Source: an uncultured Oscillospiraceae bacterium
GTDB taxonomy: Bacteria; Bacillota; Clostridia; Oscillospirales; Oscillospiraceae
Assembly (NCBI GenBank): GCA_947599925.1
Contig: CANQFT010000012.1
Coordinates: 1-52,530, forward strand
Length of the DNA stretch: 52,530 nucleotides
Direction: 5' to 3'
Shown here: piece after piece, positions 42,307 to 50,204 of the stretch
How the letters are laid out: each line of letters starts with the position of its first letter
Numbering within the stretch: the first letter of the stretch is position 1
The notes under the pieces: generated by a model
Databases searched by the model: none
What the model was told of the DNA's origin: nothing
What the model saw: only the letters and a program-made list of their open reading frames with translations
Position numbers and translations under genes: made by a program

Positions 42307-43176
42307 ATGGCCAAAAAAGCCTGGCCCTATGTGAAAGCCTACACGCTGATGACCCTGGGCGCGCTGGTGTACGCCCTGGCCTTTGCCTGGTGCTACGACC
42401 CAAATCACATCGGCTTCGGCGGCGTCACCGGCCTTGCCCAGATCGTCAACCACTTCGCGCCCGCGGCGCCCATCGGCGCTGTGGTCATCCTCCTGAACAT
42501 TCCCCTCTTTCTCCTGGGCTGGAAGCTGTTGGGGGCGGGGGTGCTGGCCGGTTCGCTGTACGCCATGGCCTGCTCGTCGCTGATGATCGACGTTCTGGAG
42601 GGGCTGTTTTCCTTCCCCACCATGGAGCCCATGCTGGCCGCCGTCACCGGCGGAGTGCTGTTGGGCGTGGGCCTGGGCCTTGTGTTTTTACAGCGGGCCA
42701 CCACGGGCGGCACCGACCTGCTTGCCCGGCTGTTGAAGCTGAGATTCGGCTGGCTGCCCGTGGGCAAGCTGCTGATGTGCATTGACCTTGTGGTCATCGT
42801 GGCGGTGGGCGCCGCTTTTTGGAGCGTCCAGAGCGCCCTCTACGGTCTGGTGGGCCTGTTCCTCTCCACCACCGTCATCGACAAGATGCTCTACGGTCTG
42901 GACACGGCCAAGGTGGCCTATATCATCTCCGCCAGGCCCCAGGCCATCACCCAGGCCATCATCCGGGACCTGGAGCGGGGCGTCACCGTGCTGGAGGGCC
43001 GCGGCGCCTGGTCCGGCCGGCGCCGGGATGTGCTGCTGTGCGCCTTCAAACAGCGGCAGATCGTGGAGCTGAAGGCGGCGGTGAAGCGGGCCGACCCGGA
43101 GGCGTTTTTGATCGTCACCGACGCCCACGAGGTGCTGGGCGACGGGTTTGGCGACTACCGGCAGGACGGGCTTTGA
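42307..43176 (+). CDS. YitT family membrane protein (DUF161/DUF2179)
   Basis: A 289-aa protein with five or six membrane helices, beginning YVKAYTLMTLGALVYALAFA and including the family's GGVTGLAQIVNHF and QRATTGGTDLLARLL. A C-terminal cytoplasmic DUF2179 domain follows (IISARPQAITQAIIRDLERG, TVLEGRGAWS). Function is not established for the family. AAGGAGG precedes ATG. Co-transcribed with the topoisomerase gene by spacing. Confidence 0.9.
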   Translation: MAKKAWPYVKAYTLMTLGALVYALAFAWCYDPNHIGFGGVTGLAQIVNHFAPAAPIGAVVILLNIPLFLLGWKLLGAGVLAGSLYAMACSSLMIDVLEGLFSFPTMEPMLAAVTGGVLLGVGLGLVFLQRATTGGTDLLARLLKLRFGWLPVGKLLMCIDLVVIVAVGAAFWSVQSALYGLVGLFLSTTVIDKMLYGLDTAKVAYIISARPQAITQAIIRDLERGVTVLEGRGAWSGRRRDVLLCAFKQRQIVELKAAVKRADPEAFLIVTDAHEVLGDGFGDYRQDGL

Positions 43177-43210
43177 GGGATGCGCCGGAGAAAGGGGAGG
43201 TGACGGGAAG

Positions 43211-43942
43211 ATGAAGCGGGCCCTTGCCGTGTGCCTGGCGCTGGTTTGCCTGACCTCCTGCGCGTCCCTGCTGGAGCGGGACTACACGGTGGCCTCGCCC
43301 CACCAGGAGGACCCGCCGCCCCAGGGCGACAGCGCCTACCGGGTAGAGAGCTATCCGGCGCTGAGAAACGCCCTGCTGTCCTATGTGGAGGAGGGGATGG
43401 ATCAGGGCCTGCTGCGCTTTCCCACCACCTATCCGGGCAATTTGTCGGTGGACATGGAAAAGGCCAAGCGGCAGTTGATGGAGGAGGAGCCGCTGGGGTG
43501 CTACGCGCTGGAGGACTTGACCTGGCGGAGTTCCAAGATCATCGCCTACTACGAAGTGGAGCTGATGTTTACATACAAAGCGGACAAGGCGGTCTTTCGC
43601 TCCTTGCCCAAGGCCGCGTCCCCGGGCGAGCTGGCCACCCTGCTGGCCCGAACGCTGGAGGAGGGCCGGGACAGCCTTTGCGTCTACCTCACCGCCTACT
43701 CCGAGGACCAGAGCGACTATTTCCAGGCGGCCTTGCAAGAGGCGTGGGCCGAGGTGGACGGCGCGGCCACGGAGGAGAACGACCCTGAGGGCCAGGACCC
43801 GGCACCGCCCGATCCGCCGGAGGTGGCCGTGACCCTCTACCCTGCCACTGGGGGCGTCCGCCGCGTGGCGGAGTTGACCCTGACCTTTGACCAGACAGAG
43901 CCCCAGGACCCGGACCGGGTCCAAGCGGCGGAGGACGGATAG
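43211..43942 (+). CDS. putative lipoprotein of unknown function
   Basis: A 243-aa exported protein: signal peptide MKRALAVCLALVCLTSC with lipobox LTSC. An acidic, mixed alpha/beta region follows (RVESYPALRNALLSYVEEGM, SKIIAYYEVELMFTYKADKA) and a Pro/Glu-rich C-terminal part (TEENDPEGQDPAPPDPPEVA). No family recognised. Start 43211 follows GGGGAGGTGA; 34 bases after yitT. Confidence 0.75.
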   Translation: MKRALAVCLALVCLTSCASLLERDYTVASPHQEDPPPQGDSAYRVESYPALRNALLSYVEEGMDQGLLRFPTTYPGNLSVDMEKAKRQLMEEEPLGCYALEDLTWRSSKIIAYYEVELMFTYKADKAVFRSLPKAASPGELATLLARTLEEGRDSLCVYLTAYSEDQSDYFQAALQEAWAEVDGAATEENDPEGQDPAPPDPPEVAVTLYPATGGVRRVAELTLTFDQTEPQDPDRVQAAEDG

Positions 43943-44057
43943 GCGGAGGCCGACGGAAACGGCCCGCGGCCTCCGATGGAAAACGGCGGCAAAGCTCCCG
44001 CCTGCCGGCGGAGCTTCGTACATCAAGACATTTTATTTTGAAAGGAGTTTATACATC

Positions 44058-45071
44058 ATGTTCACCAAACTCAAGGACCAACTCAAGGCAGACCCCAAGA
44101 AGATCGTCTTTACCGAGGGCCACGACGCCCGCATCCTGGAGGCCGCCGCCCGGCTGATGGGGGACGGACTGCTGAAGGTCATCCTGGTGGGCGACCCCGC
44201 CGTGGTCACCGCCAAGGCCGCTGAGAGCGGCTTTGACATCGCGGGGGCCGAGATCATCGACCCCGCCGCCTATCCCGGCATGGACGAGATGGTGGCCAAG
44301 ATGGTGGAGCTCCGCAAGGGCAAGATGAGCGAGGAGGAGTGCCGCGCGGCGCTGGCCAAGGGCAATTACTTCGGTACCATGCTGGTGAAGATGGGCGTGG
44401 CCGACTGTCTGCTGGGCGGCGCCACCTACTCCACCGCCGACACCGTCCGCCCCGCCCTCCAGCTCATCAAGACCAAGCCCGGCGCCCACCTGGTCTCCTC
44501 CTGCTTCATCATGGACCGGGACACCGGGGACGAGGCCCTGCGGCGCATCTGCATGGGCGACTGCGCCATCAACCTGTCCTATGAGGACAGCGTGGACAAG
44601 GAGGGCAACGTGGTCCTCTCCGGCGCCCAGAAGCTGGCTGAGGTGGCCGTGGAGTGCGCCAAGTGCGCCAAGCTCTTTGGCATCGACCCCAAGGTGGCCA
44701 TGCTCTCCTTCTCCACCAAGGGCTCTGGCAAGGGCGGCACCGTAGCCCTCTCCGCCGAGGCCACCAAGATCGCCAAGGAGCTGGCCCCCGACCTGGCCAT
44801 CGACGGCGAGATGCAGTTTGACGCCGCCGTCTCCCCCACCGTGGGCCAGCTGAAGTTCCCCGGCTCCTCCGTGGCCGGCTACGCCAACACCTTCATCTTC
44901 CCCCTCATCGAAGCGGGCAACATCGGCTACAAGATCGCCCAGCGCCTGGGCGGTTACAACGCCTACGGCCCCATCCTCCTGGGCCTGAACGCCCCCATCA
45001 ACGACCTCTCCCGCGGCTGTAACGCCGAGGAGGTCTACTCCATGGCCATCATCACCGCGGCCCTGGCGTAA
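44058..45071 (+). CDS. pta: phosphate acetyltransferase
   Basis: A 337-aa enzyme interconverting acetyl-CoA and acetyl phosphate, the first step of acetate formation. Recognisable blocks: IVFTEGHDARILEAAARLM, YFGTMLVKMGVADCLLGGAT, SSCFIMDRD, MLSFSTKGSGKG, DGEMQFDAAVSPTV and FIFPLIEAGNIGYKIAQRLG. Length is that of the short Pta class without the regulatory N-terminal domain. AAAGGAG lies about ten bases before ATG 44058. No ackA adjoins it; the gene ends at a strong terminator. Confidence 0.96.
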   Translation: MFTKLKDQLKADPKKIVFTEGHDARILEAAARLMGDGLLKVILVGDPAVVTAKAAESGFDIAGAEIIDPAAYPGMDEMVAKMVELRKGKMSEEECRAALAKGNYFGTMLVKMGVADCLLGGATYSTADTVRPALQLIKTKPGAHLVSSCFIMDRDTGDEALRRICMGDCAINLSYEDSVDKEGNVVLSGAQKLAEVAVECAKCAKLFGIDPKVAMLSFSTKGSGKGGTVALSAEATKIAKELAPDLAIDGEMQFDAAVSPTVGQLKFPGSSVAGYANTFIFPLIEAGNIGYKIAQRLGGYNAYGPILLGLNAPINDLSRGCNAEEVYSMAIITAALA

Positions 45072-45115
45072 ACCGTTCAGACGTTGCGCTTCGCGACCCC
45101 ACAAGGTTTTTGCGG

Positions 45116-45312
45116 CTGTCAAAGAAGCGGCGAGGCCGCTTCTTTGACAGTTTTTTGCGGCCCGCTGCAGCGCACGCCCCGGTCGTCACAAGGACGGCCG
45201 GGGCGCACGTTTGCGGGCCGAGAGGTATTTTTTGCCAGGCGCATGTCCTGGCAAAAAATTTATGATGCGTCTTTCACGCCCATCGGCGCGAAACTCTGCG
45301 AGGCTTTTTTGG
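45116..45312 (+). repeat. dispersed intergenic element, copy D (near full length), with pta terminator
   Basis: Starts with a 16-bp perfect hairpin (45116-45131 with 45135-45150, loop GAG) and six T residues, terminating pta. GCGGCCCGCTGCAGCGCACG and a G+C hairpin (CCCCGGTCGTC to GGCCGGGG) follow, then GGCGCACGTTTGCGGGCCGA. A second 13-bp A/T-ended hairpin is at 45227-45259 (TGCCAGG/CCTGGCA core). The element ends in GGCGCGAAACTCTGCGAGGC. Nearly the same sequence is at 23082-23273 on the other strand. Confidence 0.85.
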
Positions 45313-45325
45313 CCAAGACCGCAGA

Positions 45326-45355
45326 TTGCTTTTTCGTGAATGGATGTGGTATAAT
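45326..45355 (+). promoter_or_regulatory. promoter of the TfoX-like gene
   Basis: TTGCTT at 45326-45331 and TATAAT at 45350-45355 with 18-bp spacing, right after element copy D. Confidence 0.7.
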
Positions 45356-45398
45356 TTTTGCCGGTACGGGCTGACAAATCGGAGTTTGAGGTGGGACA

Positions 45399-45719
45399 AT
45401 GGCGTCAAGCAAAGAATATTTAGATTTTATTTTAGGGCAATTATCCGATTTGGATGAAATTACATATCGGGCTATGATGGGAGAATTTATCATCTATTAC
45501 CGCGGCAAAATCGTAGGCGGTATCTATGATGACAGGTTGCTTGTAAAACCCATAAAAGCGGCAATCAGCTATATGCCAACGGCGACCTATGAATTACCCT
45601 ATGAGGGGACAAAAGAAATGTTGTTGGTGGAGGAAGTTGACAACAGAGAGTTTTTGACAGGTTTATTCAACGCCATGTATGAGGAATTGCCAGCGCCAAA
45701 GTCGAAAAAGAAGAAATAG
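45399..45719 (+). CDS. TfoX/Sxy N-terminal domain protein
   Basis: A 106-aa protein with the TfoX N-terminal fold (EITYRAMMGEFIIYYRGKIV, then GGIYDDRLLVKP, PYEGTKEMLLVEEVDNREFL). Full-length TfoX regulates competence in Gammaproteobacteria. Stand-alone N-domain versions in Firmicutes have no settled role. The gene is strikingly A/T-rich compared with all its neighbours (codons such as ATT, TTA, GAA), suggesting recent acquisition. It has its own promoter and the terminator at 45742. The C-terminus is a Lys-rich tail. Confidence 0.88.
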   Translation: MASSKEYLDFILGQLSDLDEITYRAMMGEFIIYYRGKIVGGIYDDRLLVKPIKAAISYMPTATYELPYEGTKEMLLVEEVDNREFLTGLFNAMYEELPAPKSKKKK

Positions 45720-45741
45720 GCAACTTCCCGTTTGGGGTTGA

Positions 45742-45771
45742 AAAAGCACCTGACGCAAGTCAGGTGCTTTT
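45742..45771 (+). terminator. bidirectional terminator between the TfoX-like gene and the tRNA genes
   Basis: A 13-bp perfect stem (AAAAGCACCTGAC, loop GCAA, GTCAGGTGCTTTT). T runs exist on both strands, so it can also end the leftward tRNA transcript. Confidence 0.9.
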
Positions 45772-45774
45772 CCT

Positions 45775-45850
45775 TGGTGGAGACTACAGAACTCGAATCT
45801 GTGACCTCTCGCGTGTGAGGCGAGCGCTCTACCAGCTGAGCTAAGCCTCC
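45775..45850 (-). tRNA. tRNA-Val (anticodon CAC)
   Basis: A 76-base tRNA read on the minus strand: acceptor GGAGGCT with AGTCTCC, anticodon arm CTCGC-CTCACAC-GCGAG giving CAC, T arm ACAGATTCGAGTTCTGT, encoded CCA. Confidence 0.95.
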
Positions 45851-45857
45851 ATATAAA

Positions 45858-45932
45858 TGGTGACCCGGACGGGACTCGAACCCGTGTTGCCGCCGTGAAA
45901 GGGCGGAGTCTTAACCGCTTGACCACCGGGCC
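45858..45932 (-). tRNA. tRNA-Glu (anticodon TTC)
   Basis: A 75-base tRNA on the minus strand: acceptor GGCCCGG with CCGGGTC, anticodon arm CCGCC-CTTTCAC-GGCGG giving TTC, T arm with GGTTCGAGTCC, encoded CCA. Seven bases from tRNA-Val. Confidence 0.96.
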
Positions 45933-45940
45933 GTCGTCAG

Positions 45941-46429
45941 AACGGCTACGCTCCGTTCCGTTTCCGCCCAGAGGGCGAAAACTCCACATCCGCTGAGCCG
46001 TTCTTCCTCTCAAAATCGGACCCGCTGCGCTGGGCTCCGATTTTGTTGAAGGGCAAGGGCGACGGCTCCGTTCCGTTTCCGCCCAGAGGGCGAAAACTGC
46101 ACATCCGCTGAGCCGTTCTTCCTCTCAAAATCGGACCCGCTGCGCTGGGCTCCGATTTTGTTGAAGGGCAAGGGCGACGGCTCCGTTCTGTTTCCGCCCA
46201 GAGGGCGAAAACTGCACATCCGCTGAGCCGTTCTTCCTCTCAAAATCGGACCCGCTTCGCTGGGCTCCGATTTTGTTGAAGGGCAAGGGCCAACGGCTCC
46301 GTTCCGTTTCCGCCCAGAGGGCGAAAACTCCACATCCGCTGAGCCGTTCTTCCTCTCAAAATCGGACCCGCTTCGCTGAGCTCCGATTTTGTTGAAAGGC
46401 AAGGGCCAACGGCTCCGTTCCGTTTCCGC
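45941..46429. repeat. tandem repeat, 115-116 bp unit, four copies plus partial ends
   Basis: Units start at 45961, 46076, 46191 and 46307 (TTTCCGCCCAGAGGGCGAAA), giving periods of 115, 115, 116 and 116. A partial unit tail lies before the first and a partial start at 46423 after the last. Each unit holds a small CGCCC-AGA-GGGCG hairpin and a larger hairpin with arms AAAATCGGA and TCCGATTTT around a CCC/GGG extension, which is terminator-like on both strands. Copies differ by only a few bases. The array fills the gap between tRNA-Glu and tRNA-Met. Confidence 0.9.
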
Positions 46430-46493
46430 ATCCACTGGGGCGGACGCCCTTTTTTGAGAGAGGGCGACGGAGTTGGAAACGGTGAGGAGAGGA

Positions 46494-46521
46494 AAACGCG
46501 GCGCGGCAGTGCGCCGCGTTT
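46494..46521 (-). terminator. terminator-like hairpin after tRNA-Met
   Basis: On the minus strand an 11-bp stem AAACGCGGCGC with GCGCCGCGTTT (six-base loop) ending in a short T run, eight bases past the tRNA-Met CCA. It may separate tRNA-Met from the Glu/Val pair or be read through. Confidence 0.6.
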
Positions 46522-46528
46522 CCGCTCT

Positions 46529-46605
46529 TGGTAGCGGCGACTGGATTTGAACCGGTGACACCCCGGGTATGAACCGAGTGCTCTAGCCAACTGAGCTACG
46601 CCGCC
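46529..46605 (-). tRNA. elongator tRNA-Met (anticodon CAT)
   Basis: A 77-base tRNA on the minus strand: acceptor GGCGGCG with CGCCGCT, anticodon arm CTCGG-TTCATAC-CCGGG giving CAT, T arm with GGTTCAAATCC, encoded CCA. It lacks the initiator features seen at 10830-10905. With A38-less loop CAT could also be a lysidine-modified Ile tRNA, but Met is the simpler call. Confidence 0.88.
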
Positions 46606-46632
46606 ATGTTTCCCCGCAACAGGGCACAAAAG

Positions 46633-46661
46633 ATTATATCCAACCAAAACGCGTTTGTCAA
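46633..46661 (-). promoter_or_regulatory. promoter of the leftward tRNA genes
   Basis: Consensus TTGACA (46661-46656) and TATAAT (46638-46633) with 17-bp spacing on the minus strand, 28 bases before tRNA-Met. Confidence 0.92.
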
Positions 46662-46730
46662 TAGTTTTTTAACATTCCCCTTTCGCGCCGTAGAATTTGG
46701 CGGTTGTGCCCAAAAAAGCCAAGAATTTCC

Positions 46731-46759
46731 TTGCAAATGCGGGGAAAGTTATTTATAAT
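46731..46759 (+). promoter_or_regulatory. promoter of the V-type ATPase operon
   Basis: TTGCAA at 46731-46736 and TATAAT at 46754-46759 with 17-bp spacing, 52 bases before the first gene. Confidence 0.85.
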
Positions 46760-46810
46760 AAAAGGTACTTTGGGGTCTTAGCCCTGAAAATAAGGTGGTG
46801 AAGCAACAAG

Positions 46811-47134
46811 ATGGCGTTAGAAGCAGTAGAGGCCGTGGGCAAGGCGGAGGACCAGGCCCGCGACATCATCGCCCAAGCCCAGGCGCAGGCCAAAGCCATC
46901 GTGGCCGAGGCGGAGCAGGCGGGCCGCGCCGCGCTGGAGGCCGCCAGGGCCCAGGCCCAGGCCGAGTGCCGGGAAAAGCTGGCCCAGGCCGACAAGGCGG
47001 GCAAGGCCGAGGGAGACAAGGCGTTCCAGGCCGCCCAGAGCCAGGCCCGTGCCCTGCGCGATGCCGCTGAGGCTCGCATGGACGCTGCCGCGGCGCGGAT
47101 CGTGGAGCGGGTGAAGGAGGTCGGCGCGGGCTAA
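46811..47134 (+). CDS. V-type ATPase subunit H/G (peripheral stalk)
   Basis: A 107-aa, very Ala/Gln/Glu-rich single long helix (EAVGKAEDQARDIIAQAQAQ, AKAIVAEAEQ) that would form the right-handed coiled-coil stator with subunit E. First gene of the operon. The ribosome site is AAGGTGGTG before ATG 46811. Its TAA overlaps the ATG of subunit I by one base. Homology is low-complexity, so the call relies on position and composition. Confidence 0.82.
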   Translation: MALEAVEAVGKAEDQARDIIAQAQAQAKAIVAEAEQAGRAALEAARAQAQAECREKLAQADKAGKAEGDKAFQAAQSQARALRDAAEARMDAAAARIVERVKEVGAG

Positions 47135-49083
47135 TGGCAATCGTAAAAATGAAGCGGCTGAAGGCGCTGGGCATGGCCGCTGACCGTCAGGAGCTTCTGA
47201 AACGGCTCAGAAGTCTGGGCTGTGTGGAGATCCGGGCGCCGGAGGATGTCCCGGAGGACTGGGACTTCCTGGCCCCGCCGGGGCCCAAGGACCTGGACCG
47301 GGTCAACACCCAACTCCAGGAGCTGGAGGCGGCGCTGACGGTGCTGAAGACCCACGGCGCCAAGGGCAAGGGCGGCCTCCTCACCCCCAGGCCCCAACTG
47401 GCCGAGGCGGAGTTCTTTGACCCCGACCGCTACCGCTCGGCTCTGGCCGTGGCCAGGGAGCTGAACGAGGACCAGCGCAAGCTGACCGCCCACCAGTCCC
47501 AGCGGGCCAAGCTGGCGGCGGGGATGGCGGCGCTGGAGCCCTGGTTGGAACTGCCGGTGCCGCTGGACTTTGAGGGCACCCGGCAGACGCGGGCCTGGTT
47601 CGTCTCCGTCCCCAAAAACCAACCGCGGGAGACGGTGACGGAAAAGCTGGACGCGGCCACCGAACTCTATGACCTGACCTGGTGCGGCGCGGACAAGGAG
47701 AGCCAGTATTTCTTCCTTCTGTGCCACGACTCGGCGGACGAGGAGGTCCAGAGCGCCCTGCTGGACGCGGGCTGCACCCGGCTGAACCTGAAAAACTGGT
47801 CCGGCACCGCGGCGGAGTGCCACAGGGCGCTGGAGCAGGAGCTCTCCGAGTTGGACGGCTTTATCCAGGGCCGCCAGTCCGACATTCAGGAGAACATGGC
47901 CCGGCAGGAGGACCTGCAGATGGCCCTGGAGCGGGCCCGGCAGGACGCCGAGCTGGAGCGGTCCAAATTGCGGCTGCTGGACAGCGAGAGCACCTTCTTG
48001 CTGGAGGGGTGGCTGCCCGCGGAGCGGGAGCAGACGGTGACGGAGGTGCTGAACCAGTACGGCATGGCCTTTGAGCTGTCCGACCCCACCCAGGACGAGT
48101 ATGACAAGGTGCCCATCCAGCTGAAAAACAACCCGGTCACCGCGTCCATGAACCCCATTACCGAGATGTACTCCATGCCCGCCTACGACGGCGTGGACCC
48201 CAACCCCTTGATGGCCCCGTTCTTCATCACCTTCTTCGGCTTTATGATGAACGACATGGCCTACGGGCTTTTGATGGTACTGGGCACGGCCCTCTATATC
48301 AAACTGGCCCGGCCCAAGGTGGGACAGCGGAACTTTATGATGCTGTTTTTGCTCTGCGGCGTGAGCACCTTCTTCTGGGGCGCCCTCACCGGCAGTTTCT
48401 TGGGGGACTTCATCCCCCAGCTGAGCCAGATCCTGGGGCACCCCGTGGAACTGCCCCACCTGTTCACCCCCATGGACGACACCATCATGGTGATGATCGG
48501 CTCTCTGGTCCTGGGCGTGATTCAGGTCTTTACCGGTATGGCCATCAGCGTGGTGGAAAAGTTCCGGCACCACGACCCGCTGGACGCCCTGTTTGATGAG
48601 ATCAGCTGGTGGATCATCCTGGGCAGCGGCGCGTGGGCCATCCTGGGCGGCGGCACCCCCGCGCTGGTGGTGCTGGCCCTGGGCGGGGCGATGCTCCTGG
48701 TGGGCGGCACCCGGAAGAACAAGGGCCTGGGGAAGATCACAGGGGCCGTCGGCATCATCTACAACGGCGTGTCCGGCTTCTTCAGCGACATTTTGTCCTA
48801 CGTCCGGCTGATGGCCCTGATGCTCTCAGGAAGCGTCATCGCCTCTGTGTTCAACACCCTGGGCGCCACGTTCAACAGCGTGATCCCCTTCGTGCTGATC
48901 TCCCTGGTCGGAAACGCCCTGAACCTGGCTTTGAACCTGCTGGGCTGCTATGTGCATACCCTGCGGCTCCAGTGCCTGGAGTTCTTCGGGCGGTTCTATA
49001 AGGAGGGCGGAAAGCCTTTCAAACCTCTCGCGGTAGATACCAATTATGTGGAAGTAATTAAAGGAGGAGTAAAAAATGGTTGA
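47134..49083 (+). CDS. ntpI: V-type ATPase subunit I (a subunit)
   Basis: A 649-aa membrane stator subunit. Residues 1 to ~340 form the cytoplasmic arm with coiled coils (KDLDRVNTQLQELEAALTVL). From ~345 about seven membrane helices follow, including PFFITFFGFMMNDMAYGLL and FFSDILSYVRLMALMLSG, where the Arg next to the rotor ring lies. Ends within the start of subunit K (8-base overlap). It provides the ion half-channels. Confidence 0.95.
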   Translation: MAIVKMKRLKALGMAADRQELLKRLRSLGCVEIRAPEDVPEDWDFLAPPGPKDLDRVNTQLQELEAALTVLKTHGAKGKGGLLTPRPQLAEAEFFDPDRYRSALAVARELNEDQRKLTAHQSQRAKLAAGMAALEPWLELPVPLDFEGTRQTRAWFVSVPKNQPRETVTEKLDAATELYDLTWCGADKESQYFFLLCHDSADEEVQSALLDAGCTRLNLKNWSGTAAECHRALEQELSELDGFIQGRQSDIQENMARQEDLQMALERARQDAELERSKLRLLDSESTFLLEGWLPAEREQTVTEVLNQYGMAFELSDPTQDEYDKVPIQLKNNPVTASMNPITEMYSMPAYDGVDPNPLMAPFFITFFGFMMNDMAYGLLMVLGTALYIKLARPKVGQRNFMMLFLLCGVSTFFWGALTGSFLGDFIPQLSQILGHPVELPHLFTPMDDTIMVMIGSLVLGVIQVFTGMAISVVEKFRHHDPLDALFDEISWWIILGSGAWAILGGGTPALVVLALGGAMLLVGGTRKNKGLGKITGAVGIIYNGVSGFFSDILSYVRLMALMLSGSVIASVFNTLGATFNSVIPFVLISLVGNALNLALNLLGCYVHTLRLQCLEFFGRFYKEGGKPFKPLAVDTNYVEVIKGGVKNG

Positions 49084-49582
49084 GTTCTTTAACATGATGG
49101 GCGGTACCGTGGTCGCCGTCCTGGGCGCGGCGCTGGCCGTACTGCTGTGCTGTCTGGGGTCCGCCAAGGGCACCGGCATGGTGGGCGAGGCCGCCACCGG
49201 CGTCATCTCCGAGAGCCCGGAAAACTTCGGTAAGTGCCTGGTCCTCCAGGTCCTTCCCGGCACCCAGGGCCTGTACGGCATCGTGGCCTGGTTCTTCGTG
49301 TTGCTGCAGATGGGCGTCTTTGGCGGCACCTCGCTGGTGGGCACCATGACCATGGACCAGGGCTTCGCCATCTTCATGGCCTGCCTGCCCATCGCCTTTG
49401 GCGGCTTCCTGTCGGCCAAGTACCAGGGCCGCGTGGCCGCCGCCGCCATCAACATCGTCGCCAAGCGCCCCGACGAGGCCACCAAGGGCATCATCCTCTG
49501 CGGCATCGTGGAGTTTTACGCCATCTTGTCCCTGCTGGCGACCATCCTGCTGCTGATGTTTGCCATCCCCGGCGTGGGCTGA
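49076..49582 (+). CDS. ntpK: V-type ATPase subunit K (rotor proteolipid)
   Basis: A 168-aa protein with four helices, a tandem duplication of the c-type hairpin. The ion-binding Glu is only in the second half (Glu146 in GIVEFYAILS). The first-half site has LPGTQGLYG (Thr63, Gln64, Tyr67), and Gln117 sits in YQGRVAAAA. This matches the Na+ site known from Enterococcus hirae NtpK (Thr64, Gln65, Gln110, Glu139), pointing to Na+ translocation. ATG 49076 follows AAGGAGGAG. Confidence 0.95.
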   Translation: MVEFFNMMGGTVVAVLGAALAVLLCCLGSAKGTGMVGEAATGVISESPENFGKCLVLQVLPGTQGLYGIVAWFFVLLQMGVFGGTSLVGTMTMDQGFAIFMACLPIAFGGFLSAKYQGRVAAAAINIVAKRPDEATKGIILCGIVEFYAILSLLATILLLMFAIPGVG

Positions 49583-49592
49583 GGAGACGCCC

Positions 49593-50183
49593 ATGAACGG
49601 ACTTGACAAAATCACCGGGCGCATCACAGAGGACGCCAAAAAGCGGGCCCAGGACATCCTGGAGGACGCCCAGGCCCAGGCCCAGAGCGTGCGGGAGAAC
49701 TACGCCCGCCACGGCCAGGACATCCGCGCCGAGCTTCTGGCCCAGGCGGAGGAGCAGGTCTTGTCCCACATCCAGCGCATGAAGGGCGCCGGGGAGCTGG
49801 ACGGCCGCAAGGAGCTTCTGCGGGTCAAGCAGGAGCTTCTGCAGGCGGCCTTTGACCGGGCTTTGGAGATGCTTCGGGCCATGCCCCAGGCCGAGTACAC
49901 AGCGTTTCTGTCCGATCTGCTCATTCAGGCCGCGCCCCAGGGCAAGGCGGAGGTCATCATGAACCCCGCCGACCGCTCCAAGGTGGGCAAGGACGTGGTG
50001 ACCCGCGCCAACGAGACCCTGGGCGCCGGTCTGACCCTCAGCGAAGAGACCCGCCCCATCCAGGGCGGCTTTGTGGTCCGCAGTGGGCTGGTGGAGGTCA
50101 ACTGCGCGCTGGAGACCCTGGTGGAGCAGGAGAAGGAGGCCCTCTACCCGCAGGTGGCGGCCCTTCTCTTCCCGGCCGGCTGA
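49593..50183 (+). CDS. ntpE: V-type ATPase subunit E (peripheral stalk)
   Basis: A 196-aa protein: N-terminal long helix (ITEDAKKRAQDILEDAQAQA) pairing with subunit H/G, then a globular C-terminal domain (KAEVIMNPADRSKVGKDVV, IQGGFVVRSGLVEVNCALET) that holds the catalytic head. ATG 49593 has GAGGAGA before it, ten bases after subunit K ends. Confidence 0.92.
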   Translation: MNGLDKITGRITEDAKKRAQDILEDAQAQAQSVRENYARHGQDIRAELLAQAEEQVLSHIQRMKGAGELDGRKELLRVKQELLQAAFDRALEMLRAMPQAEYTAFLSDLLIQAAPQGKAEVIMNPADRSKVGKDVVTRANETLGAGLTLSEETRPIQGGFVVRSGLVEVNCALETLVEQEKEALYPQVAALLFPAG

Positions 50184-50204
50184 GCGGTGAGAGGAGGGAG
50201 CGCC

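Noticed and set aside
43943-44057. Hairpin AAGCTC..GAGCTT before pta as a terminator
   Set aside because: The stem has a bulge and no T run; too weak to call as a terminator or leader element.
45941-46429. CRISPR-like array
   Set aside because: Units are contiguous 115-116 bp copies without unique spacers, and no cas genes are present.
46010-46647. Minus-strand frames with repeated FERKNGSADVEFSPSG-like peptides
   Set aside because: They are translations of the tandem repeat and tRNA-Met; the 115/116-bp period breaks the frame and no ribosome sites are present.
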